Shown here: positions 1-9,242 of the stretch, in pieces
Position numbering within the stretch: the stretch's first letter is position 1
Layout: each line of letters begins with the position of its first letter
Notes under the pieces: generated by a model
What the model was told of the DNA's origin: nothing
The model's database searches: none
What the model saw: only the letters and a program-made list of their open reading frames with translations
Source of the DNA: an uncultured Ectothiorhodospiraceae bacterium
GTDB taxonomy: Bacteria > Pseudomonadota > Gammaproteobacteria > CAMYNG01
Length of the DNA: 64,000 nucleotides
NCBI GenBank assembly: GCA_947259765.1
Contig: CAMYNG010000007.1
Span: 82,258-146,257, forward strand
Direction: 5' to 3'
Position numbers and translations under genes: made by a program

Positions 1-1
1 C

Positions 2-1228
2 GGCATCGAAGCCCCCGCGCGCCGCAAAGAATTGGGTAAAAAGGGATCGGGCCGACTCGACGTCAACTTAACTCGAGAAGGTAACGATCTGGTTATCACC
101 ATGACCGATGACGGTGCCGGAATAAACCTGGATGCGATTCGCGCCCAAGCAGTTGATCGCGGACTGTTGGATCCGGACGCACAGCCTGATACCGATGAAC
201 TAATCGCGCTGATAATGGAGTCTGGCTTCAGTACGGCCAGCGAAGTTACCCAGATCTCGGGACGTGGTGTCGGCATGGATGTTGTCAATAGCGAAATCAC
301 CCGTCTGGGCGGATTGTTGAATATTGAAACCGAAGCGGATAAAGGCACCCAGTTTATCATCCGCTTACCACAATCTTTGTCGGTGACCCGTGCATTGCTG
401 GTCACCGTGGCAGAAGAAGTTTACGCCATTCCATTACTGGGTGTTGAAGGCGTTGAACGTGTGGATGCGGAGATTGTCAACCAACTCCAACAATCCGAGA
501 CACAACTTTACAAATGGGTAGGAGAGGATTATCGCTATATGCACCTCGGTGCCATGTTGAGCAATGAGGCAAGTCCGGCCGTCGAGTCTGGCCGAAATGT
601 GCCGTTGCTTTTGGTACGTAGCGGAGATTTCCGCGCGGCCATACAGGTCGATGGTCTTATCGGTAGCCGCGAAGTCGTGGTCAAACCCGTGGGTCCGCAA
701 CTAAGTACCTTGCGTGGAATTTCCGGTGCAACCATTATGGGTGATGGCGGCGTGGTTTTGATCCTTGACCTCGGGGTTTTAACCCGCTTGGTAGAGACAA
801 GCGATATGCCGATCGAGCTTGTCGAAGCGGTCCCCGAGCAGGAAGCGGCGCGCTTGCCCTTAATTATGGTGGTCGATGACTCCATCACCGTAAGGAAGGT
901 AACCACCCGTCTACTGGAGCGTAACGACATGGAAGTGGTCACTGCGAAAGACGGCGTCGATGCGCTGGCGCAATTACATGATATTCACCCGGATGTCATG
1001 TTATTGGATATCGAGATGCCGCGTATGGACGGTTTCGAACTTGCTACGAACATGCGTAACGATGAGCAGATGAGCCAAATTCCGATCATCATGATCACGT
1101 CGCGCACCGGGGAAAAACACCGCCAGCGAGCATTTTCAATTGGTGTCAATGAATACATGGGTAAGCCTTATCAGGAAGGAGAGCTAATCGGCACTATCAA
1201 TCAGCTCCTGGACGAAAAGAAAGCCTAA
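2..1228 (+). CDS. chpA: ChpA/PilL-type hybrid CheA histidine kinase, C-terminal part (5' end outside window)
   Basis: This is the end of a large chemotaxis-type sensor kinase that runs in from before the window; the frame is open from base 2. The order is: the end of an HATPase domain with the ATP-lid motifs DDGAGI and GRGVGMDVV, a CheW-like regulatory domain that would dock the receptor array (roughly bases 380-830), and a C-terminal CheY-like receiver (roughly 860-1220). The receiver has the phosphoacceptor Asp at codon 1007 (LLDIEMPRMDG) and the conserved Lys at codon 1163 (GKPY). A CheA fused to a receiver and followed by chpB-like and chpC-like genes is the arrangement of the Pil-Chp system controlling type IV pili and twitching in Pseudomonas. 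The Hpt domains lie upstream and cannot be seen. The family call is firm; control of pili is inferred from gene order. Confidence 0.9.
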   Translation, partial: GIEAPARRKELGKKGSGRLDVNLTREGNDLVITMTDDGAGINLDAIRAQAVDRGLLDPDAQPDTDELIALIMESGFSTASEVTQISGRGVGMDVVNSEITRLGGLLNIETEADKGTQFIIRLPQSLSVTRALLVTVAEEVYAIPLLGVEGVERVDAEIVNQLQQSETQLYKWVGEDYRYMHLGAMLSNEASPAVESGRNVPLLLVRSGDFRAAIQVDGLIGSREVVVKPVGPQLSTLRGISGATIMGDGGVVLILDLGVLTRLVETSDMPIELVEAVPEQEAARLPLIMVVDDSITVRKVTTRLLERNDMEVVTAKDGVDALAQLHDIHPDVMLLDIEMPRMDGFELATNMRNDEQMSQIPIIMITSRTGEKHRQRAFSIGVNEYMGKPYQEGELIGTINQLLDEKKA

Positions 1229-1252
1229 TCCGATCCTGCGCGGGTGATCGTA

Positions 1253-2359
1253 ATGAGTTCCTACGAACCAACCGACAAACCTGAATACGTGACCCGCAAA
1301 CCGATCAGCATGCAAACACCGTCGCTTTCCACGCTTGAACTGCGGAAAATTCGGATTGCAGTTGCATCCAACTCACTACGCCATCGTACGTTTTTACAGC
1401 AGGCGCTGGAAGATCGCGGCCTCAACGTTGTGCTATGTGAGGCGCTTACCGAAACCTTCCAGGGTAGTCTGGACGAAACGCAAGCCGAAGTTCTAGTGCT
1501 TGATTTACACGATGATGCCGAGTTTGATGACGATTTGTTTGACAGTTTGTTGGACGAATCCAAGGTACCCATTGTATTTAACGACGTCGCGGCGCTGACC
1601 ATCAACGAACCTCGCGTACTTGCGCGCTGGCACAATACCTTGCTGCGCAAGATCGCGGAGATTACGGGCCACAAAGAAGATTCGGAAGCCAGTTCGGAAA
1701 CCGATATTGAGAAGCTTGCTTCGGATTCTGGATTGCTTCGACTAACACCCGATCGAGTCGCTCCAGGTCAGATACCACAGGGCGAATTGGCAATGAACGT
1801 CTGGGTGCTTGGCGCGTCGCTGGGAGGGCCTGAGGCGACCAAGCGTTTTCTTCGCGAACTGCCCGAGGATTTGCCGGTCGCTTTCGTGCTCGCGCAACAT
1901 CTTGGCGCCAATTTTGTGAAATTGCTCGCTGAGCAGCTTGATCGTGAAACGAGTTTTAGCGTTTTCCAGCCCAGAGTGGGTCATGTTTTACGCCACCAGC
2001 AGGTGTTAATTGCACCGGTAGAAGAGCGTCTGGTAATCAATACTATCGGTTCAATAGAACTACACCCAGCCCCGCGACAATCACCTTATTCGCCTTCAAT
2101 CGATATGGTGATAAGCGATATCGCGCAAAGATACCCGGGTCGCTCCGGGGCAATAATCTTCAGTGGCATGGGTGATGACGGCCGGGTTGGCGTTCATGAC
2201 ATGGTCGAGCGTGGTGGTATGGTGTGGGCGCAGGATAAAAAAAGTTGCGTCATAAGCAGCATGCCCGACAAGGTGCGAGATACTCGGGTAGTCAGTTTTT
2301 CGGGGACACCGGAAAAGCTGGCGAAACACCTGAAGAAGCACTTCGCGATGTACAACTAA
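1253..2359 (+). CDS. chpB: ChpB-like protein-glutamate methylesterase (CheB family)
   Basis: CheB-type methylesterase that would remove methyl groups from the chemoreceptor feeding the ChpA kinase. The C-terminal half has the catalytic triad: Ser189 in GASLGG, His216 in AQHLG and Asp309 in GMGDDG. The N-terminal ~120 residues look like a receiver fold, but the usual acidic cluster and Asp-Lys pair are poorly kept, so phosphorylation control may be lost, as seen in ChpB-type proteins. I chose the ATG at 1253; a GTG at 1244 is in frame but has no better ribosome site. It sits 24 bases after chpA and 12 bases before the chpC-like gene, consistent with one operon. About 368 residues. Confidence 0.85.
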   Translation: MSSYEPTDKPEYVTRKPISMQTPSLSTLELRKIRIAVASNSLRHRTFLQQALEDRGLNVVLCEALTETFQGSLDETQAEVLVLDLHDDAEFDDDLFDSLLDESKVPIVFNDVAALTINEPRVLARWHNTLLRKIAEITGHKEDSEASSETDIEKLASDSGLLRLTPDRVAPGQIPQGELAMNVWVLGASLGGPEATKRFLRELPEDLPVAFVLAQHLGANFVKLLAEQLDRETSFSVFQPRVGHVLRHQQVLIAPVEERLVINTIGSIELHPAPRQSPYSPSIDMVISDIAQRYPGRSGAIIFSGMGDDGRVGVHDMVERGGMVWAQDKKSCVISSMPDKVRDTRVVSFSGTPEKLAKHLKKHFAMYN

Positions 2360-2371
2360 CGGTAAACTCTC

Positions 2372-2899
2372 ATGGCAGAAATCACTCATATAAATAGCAA
2401 ACGGGGTGCCGGTTTGGCGCGAAAGTCGAAAGCAGGTGTTGCGCGAACCGACATTGTGCATTGCTTGCGTATACCGCTGGAAAACGATACGTTGTTGCTC
2501 CCAAACACGGCCGTTGCGGAAGTGGTCGCCTATCAGGCGCCTGAGCCCATGCGGGACGCACCTGAATGGTTCCTGGGTTGGATGGGATGGCGCGAACTGC
2601 GTGTCCCGGTGATTTCTTTCGAGTCTGCGACCGGCGGACGTTATTGTCCGCCTTCGGCGTCCAGTCGAATTGCTGTAATTAATACTTTGAACCGGAATCC
2701 GCGCGTGCCTTACATTGGCATACAATCTCAGGGAATTCCGCAATTGCGTATGATTAATGACGCCAACATTGTGCCGGATGAGAATGTGTCCGTGCCGGCA
2801 CCTTCGGTCGCGAGCTACGCGCGCTATAATGAAGAATCCATTCTCGTGCCGGATATAGATGATCTGGAAATACGTCTGGAACGTCTGTTGCAAGGCTGA
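2372..2899 (+). CDS. chpC: ChpC-like CheW-domain adaptor
   Basis: A 175-residue CheW-fold adaptor, which would couple receptors to the ChpA kinase. The region from about residue 28 to the end carries the CheW pattern (LRIPLENDTLLLPNTAVAEV, then WFLGWMGWRELRVPVISFE). It closely follows chpB and ends the operon: the next gene, rsmE, lies on the other strand only 12 bases away, so the two converge. The N-terminal ~25 residues are basic and not conserved. The alternative name CheW would fit the domain equally well; ChpC is chosen from the neighbours. Confidence 0.8.
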   Translation: MAEITHINSKRGAGLARKSKAGVARTDIVHCLRIPLENDTLLLPNTAVAEVVAYQAPEPMRDAPEWFLGWMGWRELRVPVISFESATGGRYCPPSASSRIAVINTLNRNPRVPYIGIQSQGIPQLRMINDANIVPDENVSVPAPSVASYARYNEESILVPDIDDLEIRLERLLQG

Positions 2900-2911
2900 G
2901 TCAAAGCCACG

Positions 2912-3640
2912 TCAAAGATCGCCCCACATCGCCTGCACCAGTGCTACAGCGCTGATTGCCGCCGTTTCAGTACGTAAGATTCGCGGGCCAAGCCGGGCCA
3001 TGCTGACATCTGAAGAACGAATTGCAGATACTTCAGGCTCACTGAATCCCCCTTCAGGACCGATTAATATTCCGACATTGTGTTCGGGGGGCTGTAATGA
3101 GTTCAGCTGATTTTCGGTATCCGGTAGGAAGGCGACGCGTGTCATATTGTCGGTGTCCTCAAGCCAGTCGGCGAGTGAGCAGGGTGCAGTTAATATAGGA
3201 ATCGCGGTCCGCCCCGATTGTTCGCAAGCGCTGGTGACTACTCCATGCCAGTGTGTCATGCGTTTCTCGCGGTTACTGTCATCAATGCGTACGATGCTTC
3301 GTTCGGTCATTAGCGGCGTTATGGCGGTCACCCCTAACTCAACAACTTTCTGCACGGCCGTATCCATTCGATCCCCTCGGGAAATCGCCAGCGCCAGATG
3401 AATCGCAAGGTTTGATTCGCGATCCACGTCATCATATCTTGATAATTGCACCTGGACTGATCTGCGGCTGATTTGTGTGAGTATGCCTTCGTATTCCCCG
3501 CCCTGACCATTAAACAATCTAACCGTGAAATCCTTTTTCATGCGTAAAACATTTACGCAGTAATTCGCCGCGCGATCGTCCAGTTCAACATGCGCATTCT
3601 CGCTCAGTGCTTGCGGAGAGAAAATTCGAGGAATGCGCAT
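2912..3640 (-). CDS. rsmE: 16S rRNA (uracil-1498-N3)-methyltransferase RsmE
   Basis: SPOUT-class methyltransferase that methylates N3 of U1498 of 16S rRNA using S-adenosylmethionine. The 242-residue protein starts MRIPRIF, typical of the family. An N-terminal PUA-like domain (about 1-70) is followed by the trefoil-knot domain with GILIGPEGGFSEPEV and RLGPRILRTETA, the cofactor-binding loops. The ATG at 3640-3638 shares its A with the bioA stop (TAATG), so translation is probably coupled to bioA. A longer reading into bioA is possible but loses the family start. Confidence 0.93.
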   Translation of the reverse strand: MRIPRIFSPQALSENAHVELDDRAANYCVNVLRMKKDFTVRLFNGQGGEYEGILTQISRRSVQVQLSRYDDVDRESNLAIHLALAISRGDRMDTAVQKVVELGVTAITPLMTERSIVRIDDSNREKRMTHWHGVVTSACEQSGRTAIPILTAPCSLADWLEDTDNMTRVAFLPDTENQLNSLQPPEHNVGILIGPEGGFSEPEVSAIRSSDVSMARLGPRILRTETAAISAVALVQAMWGDL

Positions 3641-4989
3641 TAGCTCTGTGTTGCCAGTTCGATTCCTTGCGTTGCCACGGACAGGCACTGCTGAATTTGT
3701 TCCTCGGTAACGACATAAGGAGGCATTAGGTAAATGACGTTACCCAGCGGCCTGAGCAGTACTTCATTTTCCAACGCATGCCGATAAACCGTCAGCCCGC
3801 GCCGTTCCCGCCAGTCATAGGGAGTTTTGCTCGCTTTTTCCTTAACCATTTCAATGGCGAGAATCATGCCCTTTTGTCTCACCTCAGCCACGTGAGGATG
3901 ATCCTGTAGAGGTGCGGCAGAGATCTGCATGGCCTTGGCGAGCACTCGATTACTTGTCAGGACATCCTCTTCGGCAAATATATTAAGTGTTGCCAACGCT
4001 GCGCTACAAGCGAGCGCGTTGCCGGTGTAACTGTGGGAATGCAAAAACGCCGTTAGCTGTTCATAGTCGTCATAAAAGGCCTGGTAGATGGATTCTGTCG
4101 TCAGAGTCACCGATAACGGCAGGTAGCCGCCTGTTAGTCCTTTGGATAAACACATAAAGTCCGGTGTGACACCGGCCTGTTCGCACGCAAACAGGCTGCC
4201 CGTACGGCCGAAGCCCACGGCAATTTCGTCGGCAATAAAGTGTACGTTAAAACGGTCGCATGCGTTTCGCAGCATTTTAAGGTACACCGGATCGTACATA
4301 CGCATAGATCCGGCGCATTGCACCAGCGGTTCAACAATCACGGCGCAAACGTCGTCGGCGTGTTGTTGAAGAGCCTGCTCCATATGCGAAAACATGCGCT
4401 CGGAATACTGCGCACATGTCTCGCCAGGCTCCCGAAAATAACAGTCGGGTCCGGGTACAGTAATGACATCCATGAGCAGCGGCGCATATGTTTGTTTGTA
4501 AAGAGCAACATCCCCCACTGCCAGCGCACCAAGGGTTTCACCATGATAGCTGTTGCTCAGGGCGATGAATTTATGTTTCTTTTTCTGTCCCTGGTTCTGC
4601 CAGTAGTGGAAACTCATCTTGAGGGCAACCTCAATGGCGGACGAACCGTTGTCGGCATAAAAACAGCGATCGAGTCCCGGCGGTGTAAGCGCTACTAGTC
4701 GCTCGGAAAGCTCAATAATTGGTTCGTGGGTAAAGCCAGCCACAATCACGTGTTCCAGAGATTCAAGTTGCTGCTTAATACCGGCATTGATACGCGGATT
4801 CGCGTGACCAAACAGATTCACCCACCAGGAGCTAATGGCGTCGAGGTAACGGCTGCCGTCGAAATCATACAGCCACACCCCCTCGCCGCGCTTGATGGGG
4901 ATCATGGGTAACCACTCATGATCTTTCATCTGCGTGCAGGGATGCCACAAGACGGATAGATCCCGGTCGATGAGACTTTTATTGTTCAT
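3640..4989 (-). CDS. bioA: Adenosylmethionine-8-amino-7-oxononanoate aminotransferase (BioA)
   Basis: PLP-dependent aminotransferase of biotin synthesis, converting 8-amino-7-oxononanoate to 7,8-diaminopelargonate with S-adenosylmethionine as amino donor. 449 residues, the normal size. Visible signatures are HPCTQMKDHEWLP at the N-terminus, DGSRYLDAISSWWVNLFGHA, the class-III motif FIADEIAVGFGRTGSLFACE and the PLP lysine in LSKGLTGGYLPL. No other bio gene is nearby; it is paired with rsmE, with a one-base stop/start overlap. No clear BirA operator was seen upstream. Confidence 0.95.
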   Translation of the reverse strand: MNNKSLIDRDLSVLWHPCTQMKDHEWLPMIPIKRGEGVWLYDFDGSRYLDAISSWWVNLFGHANPRINAGIKQQLESLEHVIVAGFTHEPIIELSERLVALTPPGLDRCFYADNGSSAIEVALKMSFHYWQNQGQKKKHKFIALSNSYHGETLGALAVGDVALYKQTYAPLLMDVITVPGPDCYFREPGETCAQYSERMFSHMEQALQQHADDVCAVIVEPLVQCAGSMRMYDPVYLKMLRNACDRFNVHFIADEIAVGFGRTGSLFACEQAGVTPDFMCLSKGLTGGYLPLSVTLTTESIYQAFYDDYEQLTAFLHSHSYTGNALACSAALATLNIFAEEDVLTSNRVLAKAMQISAAPLQDHPHVAEVRQKGMILAIEMVKEKASKTPYDWRERRGLTVYRHALENEVLLRPLGNVIYLMPPYVVTEEQIQQCLSVATQGIELATQS

Positions 4990-5304
4990 TAATGAAGATT
5001 AAACCACAGAGGGCACAGAGAACACAGAGTTAAACAAAACATTTCGACAGGACGAATTTCGGCAGTAAAAGGAAATTCGCACTAATTCATGTTTTCAGGT
5101 ATCTGTCCCGTATTGCCTCGCGCTTTTTTTACATTTTACGGCAGCGGGGTAGTAATTGTGAGGCAGGCGGTGGGTAGAGTTTGCATGCCTAAGGATGTGG
5201 CGAAGCAAGGCTGGAACTAACGACACGCCCTGGAACAATAATATTGAAGTTCGAATTTATACGGTAAAATACGCCGTGCCCTCGATGTTCCCGGTAGTTG
5301 ATTT
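4990..5304. other. Intergenic spacer between bioA and metF
   Basis: 315 bases without a convincing gene. The bioA-proximal end holds a unit of the CACAGAG-rich repeat (5001-5031). The remainder contains the upstream region of bioA and the downstream region of metF; no clear terminator hairpin with a T-tract and no conserved RNA could be recognised. Confidence 0.5.
5001..5031. repeat. CACAGAG-family intergenic repeat unit
   Basis: Reads AACCACAGAGGGCACAGAG then AACACAGAG, the core of a short repeat that recurs in other spacers of the window (6166-6233, 7771-7835, 39887-39940, 41952-42110, 47365-47404, 48736-48812). Here only one arm is evident. Confidence 0.6.
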
Positions 5305-6156
5305 TTACAAACCCAGATTTTTCCACAAGGTAAGGGTAGGCTCGGTGCGGTTCATAGTATAAAAATGTAGCCCGGGAGCACCAGCGGCCAGTAGTTTTTC
5401 ACACAACTCGCCAACGACGTCCAAGCCAAAATCAACAATGGCCTGCTTGTCGTCACCAAAGCCTTGCAGGCGCTTGCGGATCCAGCGCGGAATCTCGGCA
5501 CCGCAGGCGTCGGAAAAACGAGCCAATTGGGTGAAATTGGTGATGGGCATAATGCCGGGTACTACCGGTACGTTTACACTCATTGCTTCACAGCTGTCGA
5601 CAAACCGAAAATAGGCGTCGGCGTTATAGAAATACTGGGTCAAGGCGCTGTTGGCTCCGGCCTCGATCTTGCGCTTAAAATGCTGCAAATCCTTTTGCGC
5701 AGAGTCCGCTTGCGGATGAAACTCCGGATAGGCAGCAACCTCGATATGAAAGTGATCGCCGGTTTGCTCGCGAATGAAGGCTACCAGCTCGTTGGCATGA
5801 TTAAATTCCCCTGGACCCTGCATACCGGAGGGGATGTCACCACGTAACGCAACAATATGCTCAATTCCGTTATCGATATAAATTTGCAGTAATTCGCTAA
5901 TGGACGCTTTTTGCGAACCGATGCAGGACAGGTGAGGGGCCGCGGAAAAACCGGCTTGGCGAATGCTTAAAACAGCGTCAAGTGTGCCTTGCTGGGTACT
6001 GCCCCCGGCGCCAAACGTAACCGAGAAGTAGCGCGGTTTCAATGCGCCCAGCTGATCCCGCACCAGAGCGATTTTTTCCGCGCCTTCCGGAGTTTTCGGC
6101 GGGAAAAATTCGAAACTGAAAGTCCGTTCAAATTTCTTTTGCGTTTCCATAATCAT
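5305..6156 (-). CDS. metF: 5,10-methylenetetrahydrofolate reductase (MetF)
   Basis: FAD enzyme reducing methylenetetrahydrofolate to methyltetrahydrofolate, the methyl donor for methionine synthesis. 283 residues, the usual bacterial length. Recognisable parts are FSFEFFPPKTPEG near the N-terminus, the FAD/folate-binding VTFGAGGSTQQGT, HLSCIGS, IVALRGDIP and the C-terminal GLHFYTMNR. It lies on the same strand as ahcY and metK, together giving the activated methyl cycle. The start is either codon 1 (MIMETQ) or codon 3; no strong ribosome site decides it. Confidence 0.95.
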   Translation of the reverse strand: MIMETQKKFERTFSFEFFPPKTPEGAEKIALVRDQLGALKPRYFSVTFGAGGSTQQGTLDAVLSIRQAGFSAAPHLSCIGSQKASISELLQIYIDNGIEHIVALRGDIPSGMQGPGEFNHANELVAFIREQTGDHFHIEVAAYPEFHPQADSAQKDLQHFKRKIEAGANSALTQYFYNADAYFRFVDSCEAMSVNVPVVPGIMPITNFTQLARFSDACGAEIPRWIRKRLQGFGDDKQAIVDFGLDVVGELCEKLLAAGAPGLHFYTMNRTEPTLTLWKNLGL

Positions 6157-6165
6157 TTAGTTCGT

Positions 6166-6233
6166 AAACACAGGGACACCGAACGTTCACAGAGACGAGT
6201 CTCTATGAACGCTGTGTCCTCTGCTGTGGTGAC
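6166..6233. repeat. CACAGAG-family inverted repeat pair between metF and ahcY
   Basis: Left arm AACACAGGGACACC, central hairpin GTTCACAGAGAC / GTCTCTATGAAC (11 of 12 pairs), right arm GTGTCCTCTGCTGTGGT. The whole spacer between metF and ahcY is this element. There is no T-tract, so it is not a standard terminator. Confidence 0.6.
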
Positions 6234-6236
6234 GTA

Positions 6237-7655
6237 TTAGTAGCGGTAGTGATCCGGTTTGTACGGACCGTCGACCGGAACCCCGATGTAGTCTGCCTGC
6301 TCCTGGCTGAGTGGTGTCAGATTGACGCCAATTTTTGCCAGATGGAGTCGTGCGACCTTTTCGTCCAGATGTTTGGGCAGCACGTAGACCTTGTTTTCAT
6401 ATTTATCGGGGTTGTTGAAGAACTCGATTTGCGCCATCACTTGGTTGGTGAAGGACGCCGACATAACGAAACTCGGATGCCCGGTCGCGCAACCCAGGTT
6501 CACCAGGCGGCCTTCGGCCAGCACAATGATTTTTTTACCATCCGGGAAAACGACGTGGTCAACTTGTGGTTTGATGTTGTCCCACTGGTACTTACGCAGA
6601 CTGGCGATTTCGATTTCAGAATCAAAATGACCGATGTTGCAGACTATGGATTCATCTTTCATTGCCTGCATGTGGTCGTGATTGATGACATTAACGTTAC
6701 CCGTGGTGGTGACGAAAATGTTGCCCTGTGAACAGGCATCGTCCATGTTAACCACCCGGTAACCTTCCATTGCCGCTTGCAAGGCACAGATAGGATCAAT
6801 TTCGGTCACCCAGACTGTGGCGCCCATACCACGGAACGCCTGCGCACAACCCTTGCCGACGTCGCCGTAACCCAATACGACGCAGATCTTGCCGGCCACC
6901 ATCACGTCGGTTGCACGTTTGATGCCGTCAAGGAGGGATTCACGGCAGCCGTAAAGGTTATCGAACTTGCTCTTGGTCACCGAGTCGTTGACGTTCATCG
7001 CCGGGAACAACAAATTGCCGTCTTCCTGCATCTGATACAGGCGATGCACACCCGTGGTGGTTTCCTCGGTGACGCCTTTAATGCTGTCGGCCATGGCAGT
7101 CCACTTGCCGGGACTGCTTCCGAGTGTGCGGCGCAATACGTCGAGGATGGCAACCCATTCCTCGTTGTCATCGGCTTTAGCGTCGGGTACGACTCCGGCC
7201 TTTTCGAACTCCACGCCCTTGTGAATGAGCAAGGTGGCGTCGCCGCCATCGTCCAGAATCATGTTGGGCATGCCGCCATCGGGCCAGGTCAGGGCTTGCT
7301 CGGTGCACCACCAGTATTCCTCAATGGTCTCACCCTTCCAGGCGTAAACCGGAATACCCTCGGCAGCAATCGCGGCCGCTGCCTGATCCTGAGTCGAATA
7401 AATATTGCACGACGCCCAACGAACCTGGGCACCCAGCTCAACCAGGGTTTCAATGAGTACGGCGGTTTGGATGGTCATATGCAGGCTGCCGGTGATACGG
7501 CAATCCTTGAGGGGCTGCGTGTCACGCAACTCCTCCCGCAGCGCCATCAGGCCGGGCATTTCACTTTCGGCAATCGAAATTTCCTTGCGGCCCCAGTCCG
7601 CAAGAGAAATGTCGGCGACTTTGTAATCGGTAATAGAATCAGCAACAGCGTTCAT
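6237..7655 (-). CDS. ahcY: S-adenosylhomocysteine hydrolase (AhcY)
   Basis: NAD-dependent enzyme that splits S-adenosylhomocysteine into adenosine and homocysteine, relieving product inhibition of methyltransferases. The 472-residue protein carries [12 protein letters not shown] and [16 protein letters not shown] at the substrate site, the Rossmann motif [13 protein letters not shown], and ends in KPDHYRY, the C-terminal Lys/Tyr tail that reaches the neighbouring subunit's NAD site. The ATG at 7655 has GGAG 7 bases upstream; a longer reading to 7673 lacks one. Expression is probably controlled by the SAH riboswitch just upstream (7681-7751). Confidence 0.96.
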   Translation of the reverse strand: MNAVADSITDYKVADISLADWGRKEISIAESEMPGLMALREELRDTQPLKDCRITGSLHMTIQTAVLIETLVELGAQVRWASCNIYSTQDQAAAAIAAEGIPVYAWKGETIEEYWWCTEQALTWPDGGMPNMILDDGGDATLLIHKGVEFEKAGVVPDAKADDNEEWVAILDVLRRTLGSSPGKWTAMADSIKGVTEETTTGVHRLYQMQEDGNLLFPAMNVNDSVTKSKFDNLYGCRESLLDGIKRATDVMVAGKICVVLGYGDVGKGCAQAFRGMGATVWVTEIDPICALQAAMEGYRVVNMDDACSQGNIFVTTTGNVNVINHDHMQAMKDESIVCNIGHFDSEIEIASLRKYQWDNIKPQVDHVVFPDGKKIIVLAEGRLVNLGCATGHPSFVMSASFTNQVMAQIEFFNNPDKYENKVYVLPKHLDEKVARLHLAKIGVNLTPLSQEQADYIGVPVDGPYKPDHYRY

Positions 7656-7680
7656 GATTGATCTCCATAACAATTTTGTT

Positions 7681-7751
7681 GGGGAGCGCCGTTGAACGAA
7701 GAGGTGTTATCCGAGCCTGACAGGAAGGACTCCCGCTGCAGCGCCCCTCGG
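7681..7751 (-). promoter_or_regulatory. S-adenosylhomocysteine (SAH) riboswitch
   Basis: Read on the minus strand, the leader contains CCGAGGGGCGCTGCAGCGG, then CAGGCTCGG, then CAACGGCGCTC. These are the conserved blocks of the SAH riboswitch class found upstream of ahcY in beta- and gammaproteobacteria. CCGAG at the 5' end pairs with CTCGG of the second block (P1), and the GCGCTG / CAACGGCGC segments give the pseudoknot-type pairing. It ends 25 bases before the ahcY ATG, so SAH binding would plausibly expose the GGAG site or prevent termination and switch ahcY on. The match is by eye from memory of the consensus. Confidence 0.88.
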
Positions 7752-7770
7752 AAAACCTGTAAAAAATGTA

Positions 7771-7835
7771 CGCAGAGCACAAAGAAGAATAGAACAAAAA
7801 GGCAATTTTTACCTCGTTTTCTTTGTACTCCGCGT
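7771..7835. repeat. CACAGAG-related inverted repeat between ahcY leader and metK
   Basis: CGCAGAGCACAAAGAA on the left and TTCTTTGTACTCCGCG on the right are near-perfect inverted copies (CGCAGAG/CGCGGAG type) around a T-rich centre. It occupies the spacer downstream of metK and might also work as a bidirectional transcription barrier. Confidence 0.5.
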
Positions 7836-7846
7836 GACCGCGTTGA

Positions 7847-9007
7847 TTATAACCCGGCGGCGTCGCGCAGGGTGTCGGCCTTGTCGGTATGTTCCCAGGT
7901 GAAATCTGCTTCCGGCCGGCCGAAGTGGCCGTAAGCCGCGGTCTGTTGATAGATCGGCCGCTCCAAATCGAGCATCTTGATCAAGCCTTTGGGTCGCAGG
8001 TCAAAATGTTCCCGCACAAGTTCGACAATTCGATCGTCGGCGATTTTTCCCGTACCGAATGTGTCCACGCTGATGGATGTTGGCTCTGCTACGCCAATTG
8101 CATAGGACACCTGAATTTCGCAACGTTCCGCCAGGCCGGCGGCGACGATGTTCTTGGCCACATAGCGCCCGGCGTAGGCGGCCGAGCGGTCGACCTTTGA
8201 CGGGTCCTTGCCGGAAAACGCGCCACCACCATGGCGCGCCATGCCACCGTAAGTGTCGACAATGATTTTGCGTCCGGTCAAGCCGCAATCGCCCACCGGT
8301 CCACCGATGACAAAGCGGCCGGTCGGGTTAATGTAGAAGCGCGTATTTTTGTCAATCCACTCGGCTGGCAGCACGGGTAGGATAATCTCGTCCATGATGG
8401 CTTCTTTAAGGGCCTTGTCTTCAATATCAGGACTGTGCTGAGTTGAGAGCACAACTGCATCAATGCCGATAGGTGTTGTACCTTCATAGCGGAGTGTGAC
8501 CTGGCTTTTTGCATCGGGGCGCAGCCACGGCAGGGTACCGTTTTTGCGCATTTCCGCCTGACGTTTCATCAGCCTGTGTGCATAGGTGATGGGCGCAGGC
8601 ATGAGCACATCCGTTTCATTGCAGGCAAAGCCAAACATGAGACCTTGATCACCTGCACCTTGTTCGTGCTTTTCGTCTTCGTCGACACCCATCGCAATGT
8701 CCACCGATTGTTTTCCAATGGCATTGAGAACCGCGCAGGTTTCCCATTCAAACCCCATATCGGCACTGGTGTAGCCGATCTGCTTAATGGTATTGCGTAC
8801 AACGTTTTCCAGGTCAACCCAGGCGCTGGTGGTAATTTCACCGGCAACCAGTACCATGCCGGTTTTAACCAGGGTTTCACAGGCCACACGAGCTTTGGTG
8901 TCCTGTTCAAAGATGGCATCCAGGACCGCGTCCGAAATTTGGTCACAGATTTTGTCCGGATGCCCTTCCGAAACCGATTCTGAAGTAAACAGATGTTGTT
9001 CAGCCAT
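7847..9007 (-). CDS. metK: S-adenosylmethionine synthase (MetK)
   Basis: Makes S-adenosylmethionine from methionine and ATP. 386 residues from the start [19 protein letters not shown], which is the family's universal N-terminus, so I chose the ATG at 9007 over longer readings. Visible are [13 protein letters not shown] (ATP and metal site), [16 protein letters not shown], the P-loop-like [16 protein letters not shown] and the C-terminal GHFGR. It heads the minus-strand methyl-cycle group metK-ahcY-metF; the SAH riboswitch lies between metK and ahcY, so ahcY can be regulated apart from metK. Confidence 0.97.
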   Translation of the reverse strand: MAEQHLFTSESVSEGHPDKICDQISDAVLDAIFEQDTKARVACETLVKTGMVLVAGEITTSAWVDLENVVRNTIKQIGYTSADMGFEWETCAVLNAIGKQSVDIAMGVDEDEKHEQGAGDQGLMFGFACNETDVLMPAPITYAHRLMKRQAEMRKNGTLPWLRPDAKSQVTLRYEGTTPIGIDAVVLSTQHSPDIEDKALKEAIMDEIILPVLPAEWIDKNTRFYINPTGRFVIGGPVGDCGLTGRKIIVDTYGGMARHGGGAFSGKDPSKVDRSAAYAGRYVAKNIVAAGLAERCEIQVSYAIGVAEPTSISVDTFGTGKIADDRIVELVREHFDLRPKGLIKMLDLERPIYQQTAAYGHFGRPEADFTWEHTDKADTLRDAAGL

Positions 9008-9242
9008 ACTTTGATTTTCCTGTTGCCGCCATTGACCCAATTCAATTAAGCCGCCTAGTCTAGCGCCTCGGTTTACGGATTAACAGTCGTCTTTTAGTGC
9101 TAGTCCCACGAACCGGTGTTTAGGCGTAACGGTGAAGGCAGGCATTGTCCTCCCCAATAGCGGGTGATTTGCCCCCGTTACAATCGCTATACTTAAGGTT
9201 TCCGGTACCTTCATTAAAATCCAAACACGGAGGAATGTAATT
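9008..9242. other. Divergent promoter region between metK and the broken thioredoxin-fold gene
   Basis: 235 bases serving as upstream region in both directions. A TATACT hexamer at 9188-9193 could be a -10 for the plus-strand gene, but the best -35 candidate (TTGCCC, 9169) is too close to be convincing. GGAGG at 9229-9233 is a good ribosome site for the ATG at 9243. No SAM riboswitch was recognised on the metK side. Confidence 0.4.

Noticed and set aside
2096..2893. Long minus-strand open frame opposite chpB and chpC (265 codons)
   Set aside because: It is antisense to two well-supported CheB and CheW domain genes, has no ribosome site and reads as a non-protein composition.
6777..7661. Plus-strand frame of 294 codons opposite ahcY
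   Set aside because: Shadow of AhcY, whose motifs and SAH riboswitch leave no doubt of the real strand.
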